DNA from: Paracoccaceae bacterium
GTDB lineage: Bacteria; Pseudomonadota; Alphaproteobacteria; Rhodobacterales; Rhodobacteraceae
NCBI GenBank assembly: GCA_016937725.1
Contig: JAFGVZ010000069.1
Span: 1-10,715 of the forward strand
Direction of reading: 5' to 3'
DNA length: 10,715 nt
Positions 1-7,021 of this stretch are shown here, piece after piece; the stretch's first letter is position 1; every line of letters starts with the position of its first letter. The notes under the pieces are model-generated. The model was not told the origin of the DNA. It was given only the letters and a program-made list of their open reading frames with translations, and did not search any database. The translations under genes were made by a program, and so were the position numbers.

Positions 1-1172
1 AGCGCGCGCAACAGCGCCGGCGTGGGCCAGCCATCGGCGGGCAAACCAAGCTGCGCCTGCATATCCTGCACGGCGGCACGGGTATTGGCGCCTAAGATAC
101 CATCCACAGCCCCCACATCGAACCCGCGTGCAGCCAGCCGCTGCTGCAAATCGCGCATCTGGTCTTGGTTCAACCCAGTATCCGGGTTGCCCGCCTGATA
201 GACTGGCGCACCCGTCAGACGCGTGGCGAAATACGCAGCCGTTGTAACGTAGATGAAGCTTTGGTTCCATTCGAACAGCGTGGTGAAATTGTCGAACACC
301 ATGAAGGCCGGACCACGATACCCTTGCGGCACGATGATCGACGCTTGCAGATTGCCAGAGGGCAGGCTGCCATGGGTGGGCTGAATGCCCATGCGCTGCC
401 AGTCCGACACGCTCATCCGCGTGCGCAGGCCGGTGCGGGTCAGGTCCATGCCTTGCGGCAGTGCGACCTCGTGCATCCACGGCTCGTTCGCGCGCCAGCC
501 TTTCGCGCGCAGCATGGACGCGCCCGACATGATTGCATCGGCAACAGAGGTTTTCAGCGTGATCTGCCCGTCGCCATCGCCATCGACCGCGTGGTTAATG
601 ATGTCCGAGGGCAGCTTTTGCACCATCCCGATCTCTCCCGCCCAAGCGCCGGTCATGGTGCGTGGGTCCAGATCGCCCCGGCGGTGCATTTCCAGCGCCG
701 CGAAAACCTGCGGGCGGAACAAGTCGGGGCGGCGGCAATCATGCGCCAGCGTGACCAGTGCGTTGACCGTGTTGAAATCACCCTGCACCGCGCCGAAATC
801 AGTCTCGAACGCCCAGAAGGACAGCAGGATGCCGGGGTTCACCCCGAATTGGCGCTGCGCGGCGTCGAACACCGACCGGTAGCGGTCGTAATTGCGGATG
901 CCGTTATTCAGCCGGTTCTGCGAGATCAGTGCGCGCGAGAAATCGAGAAACGGGCGCTGGAAAATGCCCTGCCGCCGGTCGGCATTGATGACCGACGGGT
1001 CCCGGCTGACATTGGCGAAAAACCAGTCCACCAGCGCGCGGTCATATCCCATGCTGACCGCTTCGGTTTTCAGCCCACCGATGAAGCTGCCGAAATCACC
1101 GCCGCAGCTTTGGGCCTGAGCCTGACCTGTCGCCATCGCGGCCAGAACCGCAACCAATTTGAAAACCCGCAT
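1..1172 (-). CDS. Lytic murein transglycosylase, MltB type (3' end beyond window)
   Basis: Cleaves the glycan strands of peptidoglycan in the periplasm, forming 1,6-anhydromuramic ends during wall remodelling and recycling. The start at 1172 follows an AGAGGT ribosome binding site. Residues 1-20 form a signal peptide (MRVFKLVAVLAAMATGQAQA) with a likely signal peptidase I site after AQA and no lipobox cysteine, so it is probably soluble rather than a lipoprotein. Residues about 25-320 match the MltB/SLT_2 domain. The motif WAFETDFG supplies the likely catalytic acid, Glu123. From about residue 335 a PG_binding_1-like domain follows, with LQQRLAARGFDVGAVDGILG then TRAAVQDMQ, which should anchor the enzyme to the wall. 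The frame stays open to base 3, giving 390 visible codons. The family is usually about 400 residues, so only a few residues should be missing. It lies 66 bases after the GNAT gene, so it may be cotranscribed or have its own promoter; I saw no convincing one. Confidence 0.93.
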   Translation of the reverse strand, partial: MRVFKLVAVLAAMATGQAQAQSCGGDFGSFIGGLKTEAVSMGYDRALVDWFFANVSRDPSVINADRRQGIFQRPFLDFSRALISQNRLNNGIRNYDRYRSVFDAAQRQFGVNPGILLSFWAFETDFGAVQGDFNTVNALVTLAHDCRRPDLFRPQVFAALEMHRRGDLDPRTMTGAWAGEIGMVQKLPSDIINHAVDGDGDGQITLKTSVADAIMSGASMLRAKGWRANEPWMHEVALPQGMDLTRTGLRTRMSVSDWQRMGIQPTHGSLPSGNLQASIIVPQGYRGPAFMVFDNFTTLFEWNQSFIYVTTAAYFATRLTGAPVYQAGNPDTGLNQDQMRDLQQRLAARGFDVGAVDGILGANTRAAVQDMQAQLGLPADGWPTPALLRA

Positions 1173-1238
1173 ACTGACCTCTTGCTGAACCTGCACAATC
1201 GTTAACGCTTGCGCAGCGCCTTGAAAACAACTTGCACC

Positions 1239-1937
1239 TTAGGACGCCGCCTGCCGGTAGTGATAGCGCGCAACCTGTTGCATCCCCGCACGTTCATACA
1301 GGGCGCGGGCCGGGACATTTGCCTCTGTCACTGCCAATGCCAACCACGCAGCCCCCTGCTTCTGCGCCCAATCAGCGGCCCCGTGCAACATGGTGCGCGC
1401 GGCCCCTTGGCGGCGATAGGCGGGCGCAATTTCCACGGCGTGCAGCATGGCGACGCCATCATGAATGGCGCAAAACCCGCACCCCACCACCCGGTCGGCC
1501 AAGCGCGCCAGAAAAGCGGTCTTGGGGCCAGCGGCGCGATCCATCACGGCAATACGGTCGGGGCCAATGCCACCTTCGGCCCAGATATCGCGCATGATCT
1601 CCAGCGGCTCCCATATGTCGAACAGGCTGACATGAGGCGGCTTTTCTGCCAGATCGGCCACGGGCGCGGCATAGATCAGCGTGGGGTCCTCCAGCGCATA
1701 ACCCAAGCCTGCCAGATCGGCATCGAGCGCAGTTTGATCCGGGCGCAGCATGGCCAGCGGGCCCTGCGGCATGAGTGCGGCCAAATCCTCGGCCCGTGCA
1801 TCTGCGCTTGCCGTTGCTGCCGACACGCGCTTGCCGCCGCCCGCGCCGTCGCGCAGGGTCCAGCCGTTTTGGTGCCATATCCGTGCAGGCGGCCATGTGG
1901 CGGCGAGGGCCGCAAAGCAGGCATCCGGGCCGATCAT
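1239..1937 (-). CDS. GNAT family N-acetyltransferase
   Basis: Predicted cytoplasmic acetyl-CoA-dependent N-acetyltransferase of 232 residues; the substrate cannot be told. The C-terminal half carries the GNAT core: a strand ending HAVEIAPAY, then the pyrophosphate-binding RRQGAA (about 165-170, the Q/R-x-x-G-x-G/A motif), then ALAVTEANVPARALYERAGM, typical of motif B with the Asn and Tyr commonly seen there. The N-terminal half (residues about 1-90) has GGGKRVSAAT near residue 33, as I recall from related Rhodobacteraceae proteins, and may be a degenerate second GNAT half. The start at 1937 is preferred over upstream codons because it forms an ATGA overlap with the stop of the cinA-like gene and has an AGAGG site seven bases upstream. 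The overlap implies translational coupling and shared expression with that gene. Confidence 0.88.
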   Translation of the reverse strand: MIGPDACFAALAATWPPARIWHQNGWTLRDGAGGGKRVSAATASADARAEDLAALMPQGPLAMLRPDQTALDADLAGLGYALEDPTLIYAAPVADLAEKPPHVSLFDIWEPLEIMRDIWAEGGIGPDRIAVMDRAAGPKTAFLARLADRVVGCGFCAIHDGVAMLHAVEIAPAYRRQGAARTMLHGAADWAQKQGAAWLALAVTEANVPARALYERAGMQQVARYHYRQAAS

Positions 1938-2665
1938 GCCACGGCCTCTGGGAAATGCGCGCAAAGCGCGACCATCGCCGCATCGACCACAGCCTTGTCG
2001 GCCCCGCGCACGACCACGTTTACGCCAAACGCCCCGTCACGCTGGAACGGGTAGCTGCCGATCGACACGTCTGGATGCGCTTGTGCCAAGTCCGACAGCG
2101 GGCCTGCAATCTCGCCCTCGCCGCGATTGATGCACAAAGTCTGGCTGTAAAGCGCAGCACCCCCCTGCAACCCCGGCAAAACCGAGGCGACCATGGCCTG
2201 AAACACGGCAGGCACCCCGGCCATGACATGCACATTTCCAATGGTAAATCCGGGCGCAGAAGACACCGGATTGTCGATCAGGCTTGCCCCGTCGGGAATA
2301 CGCGCCATGCGCAGGCGGGCGGCGTTCAGCTCCAGCCCCGTGCGCTGGTAATGCGCGGCCAGAATGACGCGCGCATCCTCGCGCACGTCTATCCCCACGC
2401 CAAACGCCGCGGCCACCGCATCGGCGGTAATGTCGTCATGCGTGGGGCCGATGCCGCCAGATGTGAAAACGTAGTCATACGCCCCGCGCAACGCATTCAG
2501 CGCCGCGATAATCCGGTCGGATTTATCCGACACGATGCGCACCTCTTCCAGATCAATGCCCACCCGCGCCAATTCGCCCGCAAGGTAATGCATGTTCGCA
2601 TCGCGTGTGCGGCCTGACAGGATTTCATCACCAATGACAAGCATGGCGGCTTTTGGGTTTGGCAT
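1934..2665 (-). CDS. CinA-like molybdopterin-binding domain protein (competence/damage-inducible protein A family)
   Basis: A 243-residue cytoplasmic protein of the MoaB/Mog/CinA N-terminal fold. Visible motifs are VIGDEILSGRT (residues 10-20) and TSGGIGPTHDD (68-78), which form the nucleotide or pterin-binding surface in this family. In full-length CinA proteins the N-terminal domain has been linked to ADP-ribose pyrophosphatase activity and a C-terminal domain to nicotinamide mononucleotide deamidation. The C-terminal deamidase domain is absent, so this is the stand-alone version and its function is uncertain. The start at 2665 is chosen because AGGAG lies just upstream; an in-frame start at 2707 would overlap the promoter elements at 2693-2721. 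The last four bases overlap the GNAT start. It probably forms a two-gene unit with the GNAT gene. Confidence 0.9.
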   Translation of the reverse strand: MPNPKAAMLVIGDEILSGRTRDANMHYLAGELARVGIDLEEVRIVSDKSDRIIAALNALRGAYDYVFTSGGIGPTHDDITADAVAAAFGVGIDVREDARVILAAHYQRTGLELNAARLRMARIPDGASLIDNPVSSAPGFTIGNVHVMAGVPAVFQAMVASVLPGLQGGAALYSQTLCINRGEGEIAGPLSDLAQAHPDVSIGSYPFQRDGAFGVNVVVRGADKAVVDAAMVALCAHFPEAVA

Positions 2666-2692
2666 GGGCGCTCCTGCAACTGGTCTGGCCAA

Positions 2693-2721
2693 TGTATAGA
2701 AGGGCACTGTGCGGGTTTCAA
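2693..2721 (-). promoter_or_regulatory. Sigma70-like promoter for the cinA-like/GNAT pair
   Basis: On the minus strand a TTGAAA -35 element (2721-2716) is followed after exactly 17 bases by TATACA (2698-2693). The matches are 5 of 6 and 4 of 6 to the sigma70 consensus. Transcription would start near 2686, leaving a leader of about 20 bases that contains the AGGAG site before the start at 2665. It lies in the 63-base gap after the ATPase stop, where a promoter separating transporter from cinA-like gene is plausible. Prediction only. Confidence 0.55.
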
Positions 2722-2728
2722 ACCTTCT

Positions 2729-3472
2729 TCAGTGGTTCAGTAGCTGGCCCAGAAACAGCTTGGCGCGGTCGCTGCGCGGGGCGTTGAAAAATTGCTCTGG
2801 CGGCGCGACCTCCACAATCTCGCCTTCGTCCATGAACACCACGCGGTCGGCGACGCGGCGGGCAAAGCCCATTTCATGCGTGACCACGATCATGGTCATG
2901 CCATCGCGCGCCAAGCCTTCCATCACCTCTAGCACGCCCGCGATCATTTCGGGGTCAAGCGCCGACGTGGGTTCGTCAAACAGCATGATGCGCGGCTGCA
3001 TGCAGAGTGCCCGTGCAATGGCCACGCGCTGCTGCTGCCCGCCTGAAAGCTGCGGCGGGTATTTGTCCGCCTGTTCGGCAATGCGCACCTTGTCCAGATA
3101 TTCCATCGCCAGCTTGTGCGCGGCGGCCCGGTCCATGCCACGATTGCGGATTGGGCCAAGCGTCAGGTTTTCCAGAATGGTCATATGCGGGAACAGGTTG
3201 AAGCTTTGGAACACCATGCCGACCTCGCGCCGGATGGCTTCTATGCCTTTCATGCCGGGCCGCACCTCTTGGCCGGCCACGCGGATGGTGCCTTGCTGAT
3301 GTTCCTCCAACTGGTTGATGCAGCGGATCAGCGTCGATTTGCCAGACCCGGACGGGCCGCAAATAACCACCTTCTCACCCTCTGCAACTGTCAGGTGAAT
3401 GTCATGCAGCGCCGAGAAATCGTCATACCATTTGCTCAGGCCGGAAATCTCGACCAGCGGGGTTGGGGACAT
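2729..3472 (-). CDS. Polar amino acid ABC transporter, ATP-binding subunit
   Basis: The 247-residue ATPase that powers the importer from the cytoplasmic face of the inner membrane; it belongs to the GlnQ/HisP/AapP group. All nucleotide-binding motifs are intact: Walker A GPSGSGKS (39-46), Q-loop Gln89 in VFQSFNLFPHMT, signature LSGGQQQRV (142-150), Walker B IMLFDEPTSALDPE (162-175) and the switch His199 in VTHEMGF. The conserved FNLFPHMT and ENLTLGP are typical of polar amino acid importers. The start at 3472 has an AGGAG site eight bases upstream. That site shares bases with the TAG stop of the preceding permease gene (TAGGAG), which suggests coupled translation. An upstream in-frame start at 3580 would lie inside the permease gene and is rejected. 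It is the last gene of the four-gene transporter cluster. Confidence 0.96.
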   Translation of the reverse strand: MSPTPLVEISGLSKWYDDFSALHDIHLTVAEGEKVVICGPSGSGKSTLIRCINQLEEHQQGTIRVAGQEVRPGMKGIEAIRREVGMVFQSFNLFPHMTILENLTLGPIRNRGMDRAAAHKLAMEYLDKVRIAEQADKYPPQLSGGQQQRVAIARALCMQPRIMLFDEPTSALDPEMIAGVLEVMEGLARDGMTMIVVTHEMGFARRVADRVVFMDEGEIVEVAPPEQFFNAPRSDRAKLFLGQLLNH

Positions 3473-3483
3473 GTGGCAGGCTC

Positions 3484-4389
3484 CTAGCGGCGGGCGCGGT
3501 TTGCGCGGCGCTCCAGCCGGGCGAAGATGAAGGCGAACAGGTAGCACAGCGCGAAATACATCGCCGCGACCAGAATCCACGTTTCAAACACACGGCTGGT
3601 GGTCGCGGCAACTTCGGACGCGAGGAAGGTCAGTTCTTGCACCGAGATCAGCGAAATGATCGCACTGTCCTTGATCAGCGTGATGAATTGGCCTGCCAGC
3701 GGCGGCAAGATTTTGCGAATGGCCTGCGGGAAGATGATGTCGCGCAACAGGTTGCGGCGCGACAGGCCAATCGCGCGCCCCGCTTCCCATTGGCCCTTGT
3801 CGATAGACTGGATGCCCGCGCGGACAATCTCGGTGATATAGGCGGCCTCGAACAGCGCAAGGCAGATCAGCCCGGACAGAAAGTTGGTGAACAGCGCGGG
3901 CTCGCCAAAGGCTATGCGAAAGACAGCGTTATCCACCCAAGGGCTGTTGCGGTCGATATTGTCCATCCCCAAAGCCGGGAAAAGCTGGCTGGAGATGAAG
4001 AAGTAGAAAATGAAGATGAACACCAAGGGCGGGATATTGCGGATCAGCTCGACATAGGTGCGCGAAATGATCCGAAGCGCCAGCGTATCGCAAGTGCGCC
4101 AATAGCCCATGACCAGCCCGATGATCGCGGCAAAGATCGTGCTCCAAAAGGCCAGACGAATGGTGGTAAACAAGCCTTGCAACAACAGGTTGCTGACCCA
4201 TGCGCCGGATTCTGCGTCAAACCGGACCACAAAACCCAGGACGCGAGACCAGTCCCAATCATAGACCAGAACGGAATTGACCCGCCACGCCACGAACACC
4301 ACAGCGCACACGACAAGGCCGAACAAGGCCATGTCGAGCACCGTCAGACGACGGCGCGGCGTGGGGGGCGGTGGGGCGCGGCGGGTCAA
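3484..4389 (-). CDS. Polar amino acid ABC transporter, second permease subunit (probable TTG start)
   Basis: Inner-membrane subunit of the importer, 301 residues if translation starts at the TTG at 4389. The N-terminus is basic and proline-rich (APPPPTPRRR), then a first membrane segment spans about 20-37. The BPD_transp_1 core begins near residue 70 with GLFTTIRLAFWSTIFAAIIG. It includes YVELIRNIPPLVFIFIFYFF, a HisM/GlnP-type hallmark. The cytoplasmic EAA loop that contacts the ATPase reads EAGRAIGLSRRNLLRDIIFP (202-221). The TTG lies nine bases after the stop of the binding protein gene and has no clear Shine-Dalgarno sequence, so it may rely on reinitiation. Alternative starts are GTG at 4341 and ATG at 4332; the ATG would begin directly in the first membrane segment. 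The frame and function are secure; the start is not. Confidence 0.93.
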   Translation of the reverse strand: MTRRAPPPPTPRRRLTVLDMALFGLVVCAVVFVAWRVNSVLVYDWDWSRVLGFVVRFDAESGAWVSNLLLQGLFTTIRLAFWSTIFAAIIGLVMGYWRTCDTLALRIISRTYVELIRNIPPLVFIFIFYFFISSQLFPALGMDNIDRNSPWVDNAVFRIAFGEPALFTNFLSGLICLALFEAAYITEIVRAGIQSIDKGQWEAGRAIGLSRRNLLRDIIFPQAIRKILPPLAGQFITLIKDSAIISLISVQELTFLASEVAATTSRVFETWILVAAMYFALCYLFAFIFARLERRANRARR

Positions 4390-4398
4390 AGGGCAGGC

Positions 4399-5223
4399 TT
4401 ACTCGGTCGCGACGGTGTCGATCCATGCTTGCTGGCCAGAGAACCAGTAATCATGGCGCTCTTCCAGCCAGCCATTCGACTGGTTGACCAGAATCCAGTT
4501 TGAGAAGAAGTTCAGCGCATCCGGGTCGCCCTTGCGCAGTGCGAACGCCTCGTTGCCGCGCGACAGGAAGGCCCCGTCAAACGCCAGTTCGATCGTGTCG
4601 GGGTTCGCTTCGACCCAGAAGGCAGGCTCCGGCGCGCTGGCCACGATAGCGTGCGCATTGCCGTTCAGCACTTCTTGCAGGGCTTGGGCGTTGTCGTCGA
4701 ATTGCAGGATATTGGCGCGCGGGAAGTTGGCAGCAAGCACATCGCAGCCCACCACACCACGGCGGCAGACAAGGTTGACCGAAGCGTCGTCAAAATCCGA
4801 CATTTCGTCGAAATCGGCGGTCAGCGCCAGATTTGCGGCCAATTGGTTGCCGGAATTGGCATAGGGCGCGGTGAAGTTCACGGTCAGGTTGCGCTGCGGC
4901 GTGATCGACATGCCGCCGATGATAACGTCGAACTTACCCGCTAGAAGCGCCGGGATGATGCCCGACCACTGGGTTGGCACGAATTCGATCTCTACGCCCA
5001 TATCTTCGGCCAGCTTGGTGGCCACATCAATTTCAAAGCCGATCAGCTCGCCTTCGGTGCTGCGCATGGCCCAAGGCACGAAGGTGGACATGCCAACGAC
5101 CAGCGTGCCGCGTTCCTGGATCGTGTCCAGCACGCTTTCTTGCGCTTGGGCGGCCGAGGACAGCACCGCGCCCAGCGCCATCGTGGCTGCGATTGTCATG
5201 GTTTTCAGGGATGGAAAGGTCAT
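4399..5223 (-). CDS. Polar amino acid ABC transporter, periplasmic substrate-binding protein
   Basis: A 274-residue family 3 solute-binding protein that captures substrate in the periplasm and delivers it to the two permeases. Residues 1-28 form a signal peptide ending AAQAQ, with the mature protein starting near ESVLDTIQERG. Family features are GTLVVGMSTFVPWAM (39-53), GFEIDVATKLAEDMGVEIEF (62-81), WSGIIPALLAGKFDVIIGG (86-104) and SITPQRNLTVNFTAPYA (107-122), where Arg111 should hold the substrate carboxylate. In lobe II the usual GT(T/S) segment is CRRGVVGC with Cys143 and Cys150, which could form a disulfide. The usual acidic amino-group contact appears to be Ser196 in VASAPEPAFW. The start at 5223 has a GAGAG site; an internal ATG at codon 9 is less likely. 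It follows the first permease by 19 bases. The substrate is unknown. Confidence 0.95.
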   Translation of the reverse strand: MTFPSLKTMTIAATMALGAVLSSAAQAQESVLDTIQERGTLVVGMSTFVPWAMRSTEGELIGFEIDVATKLAEDMGVEIEFVPTQWSGIIPALLAGKFDVIIGGMSITPQRNLTVNFTAPYANSGNQLAANLALTADFDEMSDFDDASVNLVCRRGVVGCDVLAANFPRANILQFDDNAQALQEVLNGNAHAIVASAPEPAFWVEANPDTIELAFDGAFLSRGNEAFALRKGDPDALNFFSNWILVNQSNGWLEERHDYWFSGQQAWIDTVATE

Positions 5224-5242
5224 GTGTTCACTCTCTGGTTGG

Positions 5243-6079
5243 TTAACGTTTGGGTTTGTTCAGGTAGTGCTCGAACAAGGTGATCGCGAAAGACAGGCTT
5301 ACTGTCAGGGCCAGATAGATCCCGGCGACGATGAACCAAACTTCGAAAGCCATGAAGGTGTTCGACACAAGGTTCAGCCCCTGCGTGGTCAGTTCCGCCA
5401 ACGCGATCACGCTGACAATGGCGGAATGCTTGATGGTGGAAATCAGCAGCCCCGTCAGCGGCGGCAACACCAATGGCATGGATTGCGGCACGATGATGTA
5501 GCGGTATTTGTCCCATGCGGTCAGGCCCACGGCATCGGCGGCCTCGTATTGGCCACGGTCGATGCCGCGCAGGCCGCCGCGAATGATTTCGGCGGCAAAA
5601 GACCCTTCGTAAAAGGCAAGGCACAGAACCCCCGCCCAGAACCGGTCGATCCCGATGATCGGGGCCAGCACGAAATAAACAAGGAACAACTGCACCAGCA
5701 GCGGCGTGTTGCGGATGGCTTCCAGATAGACCTTGGCCAAAACCCGCGCGGCATAGGAGTGCGACAGCCGCGCCAGCGCGGTCAGGAACCCGATTAGAAT
5801 GGCCAAGGCACCCGCAATCGCTGCGATCTCGATGGTCAGGATCAGGCCGCGCACCAAGGGGCCCCAGATAATCTCGCCGTCGATCACGCGGTAGAAGAAG
5901 GGTTCAACCCGGAACCATTGCCAGCGGTAATCCATGGCGTCTATGCCGCGCCAGACCAGCCAGCCCAGCGCCGCAAACACGAACAGCGCCTGAGCGATCT
6001 GCCAGACCACCCCCGCGCTGCGCCATGCGTTGAAACCGACTGGCGGCCTGTTCCGGTTTGATGCCAAAGCCCTGTTCAT
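5243..6079 (-). CDS. Polar amino acid ABC transporter, first permease subunit
   Basis: Inner-membrane subunit pairing with the other permease to form the translocation channel; 278 residues from the ATG at 6079. The first membrane segment lies at about 24-44. The core begins near GLILTIEIAAIAGALAILIG (78-97). It includes VYLEAIRNTPLLVQLFLVYF (118-137) and the ATPase-contacting EAA loop EAADAVGLTAWDKYRYIIVP (169-188). Hydrophobic helices continue to the basic end NKPKR. A GTG at 6100 would add seven residues. Neither start has a clear Shine-Dalgarno sequence, so the 5' end is uncertain. It is the first gene of the importer cluster and lies about 105-125 bases after kdsB. Having the binding protein between the two permease genes is less common than having it at one end. 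Confidence 0.93.
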   Translation of the reverse strand: MNRALASNRNRPPVGFNAWRSAGVVWQIAQALFVFAALGWLVWRGIDAMDYRWQWFRVEPFFYRVIDGEIIWGPLVRGLILTIEIAAIAGALAILIGFLTALARLSHSYAARVLAKVYLEAIRNTPLLVQLFLVYFVLAPIIGIDRFWAGVLCLAFYEGSFAAEIIRGGLRGIDRGQYEAADAVGLTAWDKYRYIIVPQSMPLVLPPLTGLLISTIKHSAIVSVIALAELTTQGLNLVSNTFMAFEVWFIVAGIYLALTVSLSFAITLFEHYLNKPKR

Positions 6080-6100
6080 CCCGTTCGGCCGAAGTGTCAC

Positions 6101-6205
6101 GTCAAACTTACAGTAACCCGATTTGCGGCTTAACCGCCACCCGGAATATGGCCTTACATAAGATGAGTTTTAGATGCGTCTGTTTTCCGCGCCGTGACAT
6201 ACGGC
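6101..6205 (-). other. Intergenic region between kdsB and the ABC importer
   Basis: The importer should have its own promoter here, but I see no pair of -35 and -10 elements at good spacing. A short perfect inverted repeat (GCCGT, five-base loop, ACGGC; 6191-6205) directly follows the kdsB stop. It is not followed by a T tract on the minus strand, so it is at best a weak terminator or an mRNA-end hairpin. The stretch around 6145-6180 is AT-richer than its surroundings, as promoter regions often are. Confidence 0.3.
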
Positions 6206-7021
6206 CTAATCCCAGCCCATCTTGGCCAGATAACCCTCTATCAAGGGCGTATCGGATGGGTTGTTCAATTCCCAGAACACCGCGCCGGGGGCCGACACTT
6301 CGACCACGCGCACCGGATGGCCGTTTTCCAGAAAACGCAATTGTTCCAGCCCTTCAAGGGTTTCCAGCGGGCCAATGTCCCAACCCATATAGGCATCCAG
6401 CGCAGCACGGCGGTAGGCGTATAGCCCGACATGGTGAAACACCGGCACCACGCCATCCACCACGCCACGGCCGTTGGTGAAGGGAATCACCTCTTTCGAG
6501 AAATAGAGCGCGTGGCCCAAACGGTTCGCGACCACGGTGGTCGCGCCCACACGCCCCGCCGCGCGGTCGGCGATGAAGTTTTGCACCGCTTCCGAATCGC
6601 AGCGCAGGATGGGCGTTGCAATGCCGCAATCGGGGTCATCGCGCATGGCCTGCACCAGCGCGGTCACGAAATGTGGTGGCGTCAGGGGTGCGTCGCCTTG
6701 CAGGTTGACGATGATTTCTGCATCCAACCCAGCATTCTGCACCGCCTCCGCAACCCGCTCGGTGCCGTTGCGGCAGCTTTCGGCCGTCATGATCACGTCA
6801 GCCCCTACGCGCACGGCCTCTTCCGCGATGCGGCTGTCATCTGTCGCCACATAAAGCGTGGCCTGCACACCCATATCCGCCACAGCCGCGCGCCCAGCCT
6901 CGACCGAGCGTTGCAGCAGCGTTTTCACCTGCCCAGATGCGCCCCGCAACGGCGCAAGCGGCTTGGCTGGAAACCGGGTAGAGGCGTAACGCGCCGGAAT
7001 GATGATCGCAATTTGGCTCAT
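6206..7021 (-). CDS. kdsB: 3-deoxy-manno-octulosonate cytidylyltransferase (CMP-Kdo synthetase)
   Basis: Activates Kdo with CTP to give CMP-Kdo, the donor for the inner core of lipopolysaccharide, in the cytoplasm. The 271-residue sequence starts IAIIIPARYASTRFPAKPLA (4-23), the CTP-binding signature of the family. It continues with YVATDDSRI (57-65), NGTERVAEA (85-93) and VNLQGDAPLTPP (105-116), where Asp110 should bind magnesium. Later segments are HHVGLYAYRRAAL (196-208), LEQLRFLENG (225-234) and the C-terminal ELNNPSDTPLIE. Two places differ from the usual family pattern as I remember it: GDEP is GDAP, and the GVDTPED-like segment reads ELNNPSD. These may mark an alphaproteobacterial subgroup. 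The start forms an ATGA overlap with the kdsA stop, so the two are translationally coupled, which fits consecutive pathway roles. Confidence 0.92.
   Translation of the reverse strand: MSQIAIIIPARYASTRFPAKPLAPLRGASGQVKTLLQRSVEAGRAAVADMGVQATLYVATDDSRIAEEAVRVGADVIMTAESCRNGTERVAEAVQNAGLDAEIIVNLQGDAPLTPPHFVTALVQAMRDDPDCGIATPILRCDSEAVQNFIADRAAGRVGATTVVANRLGHALYFSKEVIPFTNGRGVVDGVVPVFHHVGLYAYRRAALDAYMGWDIGPLETLEGLEQLRFLENGHPVRVVEVSAPGAVFWELNNPSDTPLIEGYLAKMGWD

Noticed and set aside
165..1205. Long plus-strand open frame opposite the transglycosylase
   Set aside because: It is antisense to a gene with clear family motifs, a signal peptide and a ribosome binding site. Its translation is rich in Arg, His and Gln, as expected of shadow frames in GC-rich DNA.
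3463..4503. Long plus-strand open frame opposite the second permease
   Set aside because: It is the antisense shadow of a membrane protein; the translation has no domain-like pattern and no plausible start signal.
6191..6205. Intrinsic terminator after kdsB
   Set aside because: The stem is only five base pairs and minus-strand RNA continues GCGGAAAACAG without a U tract.
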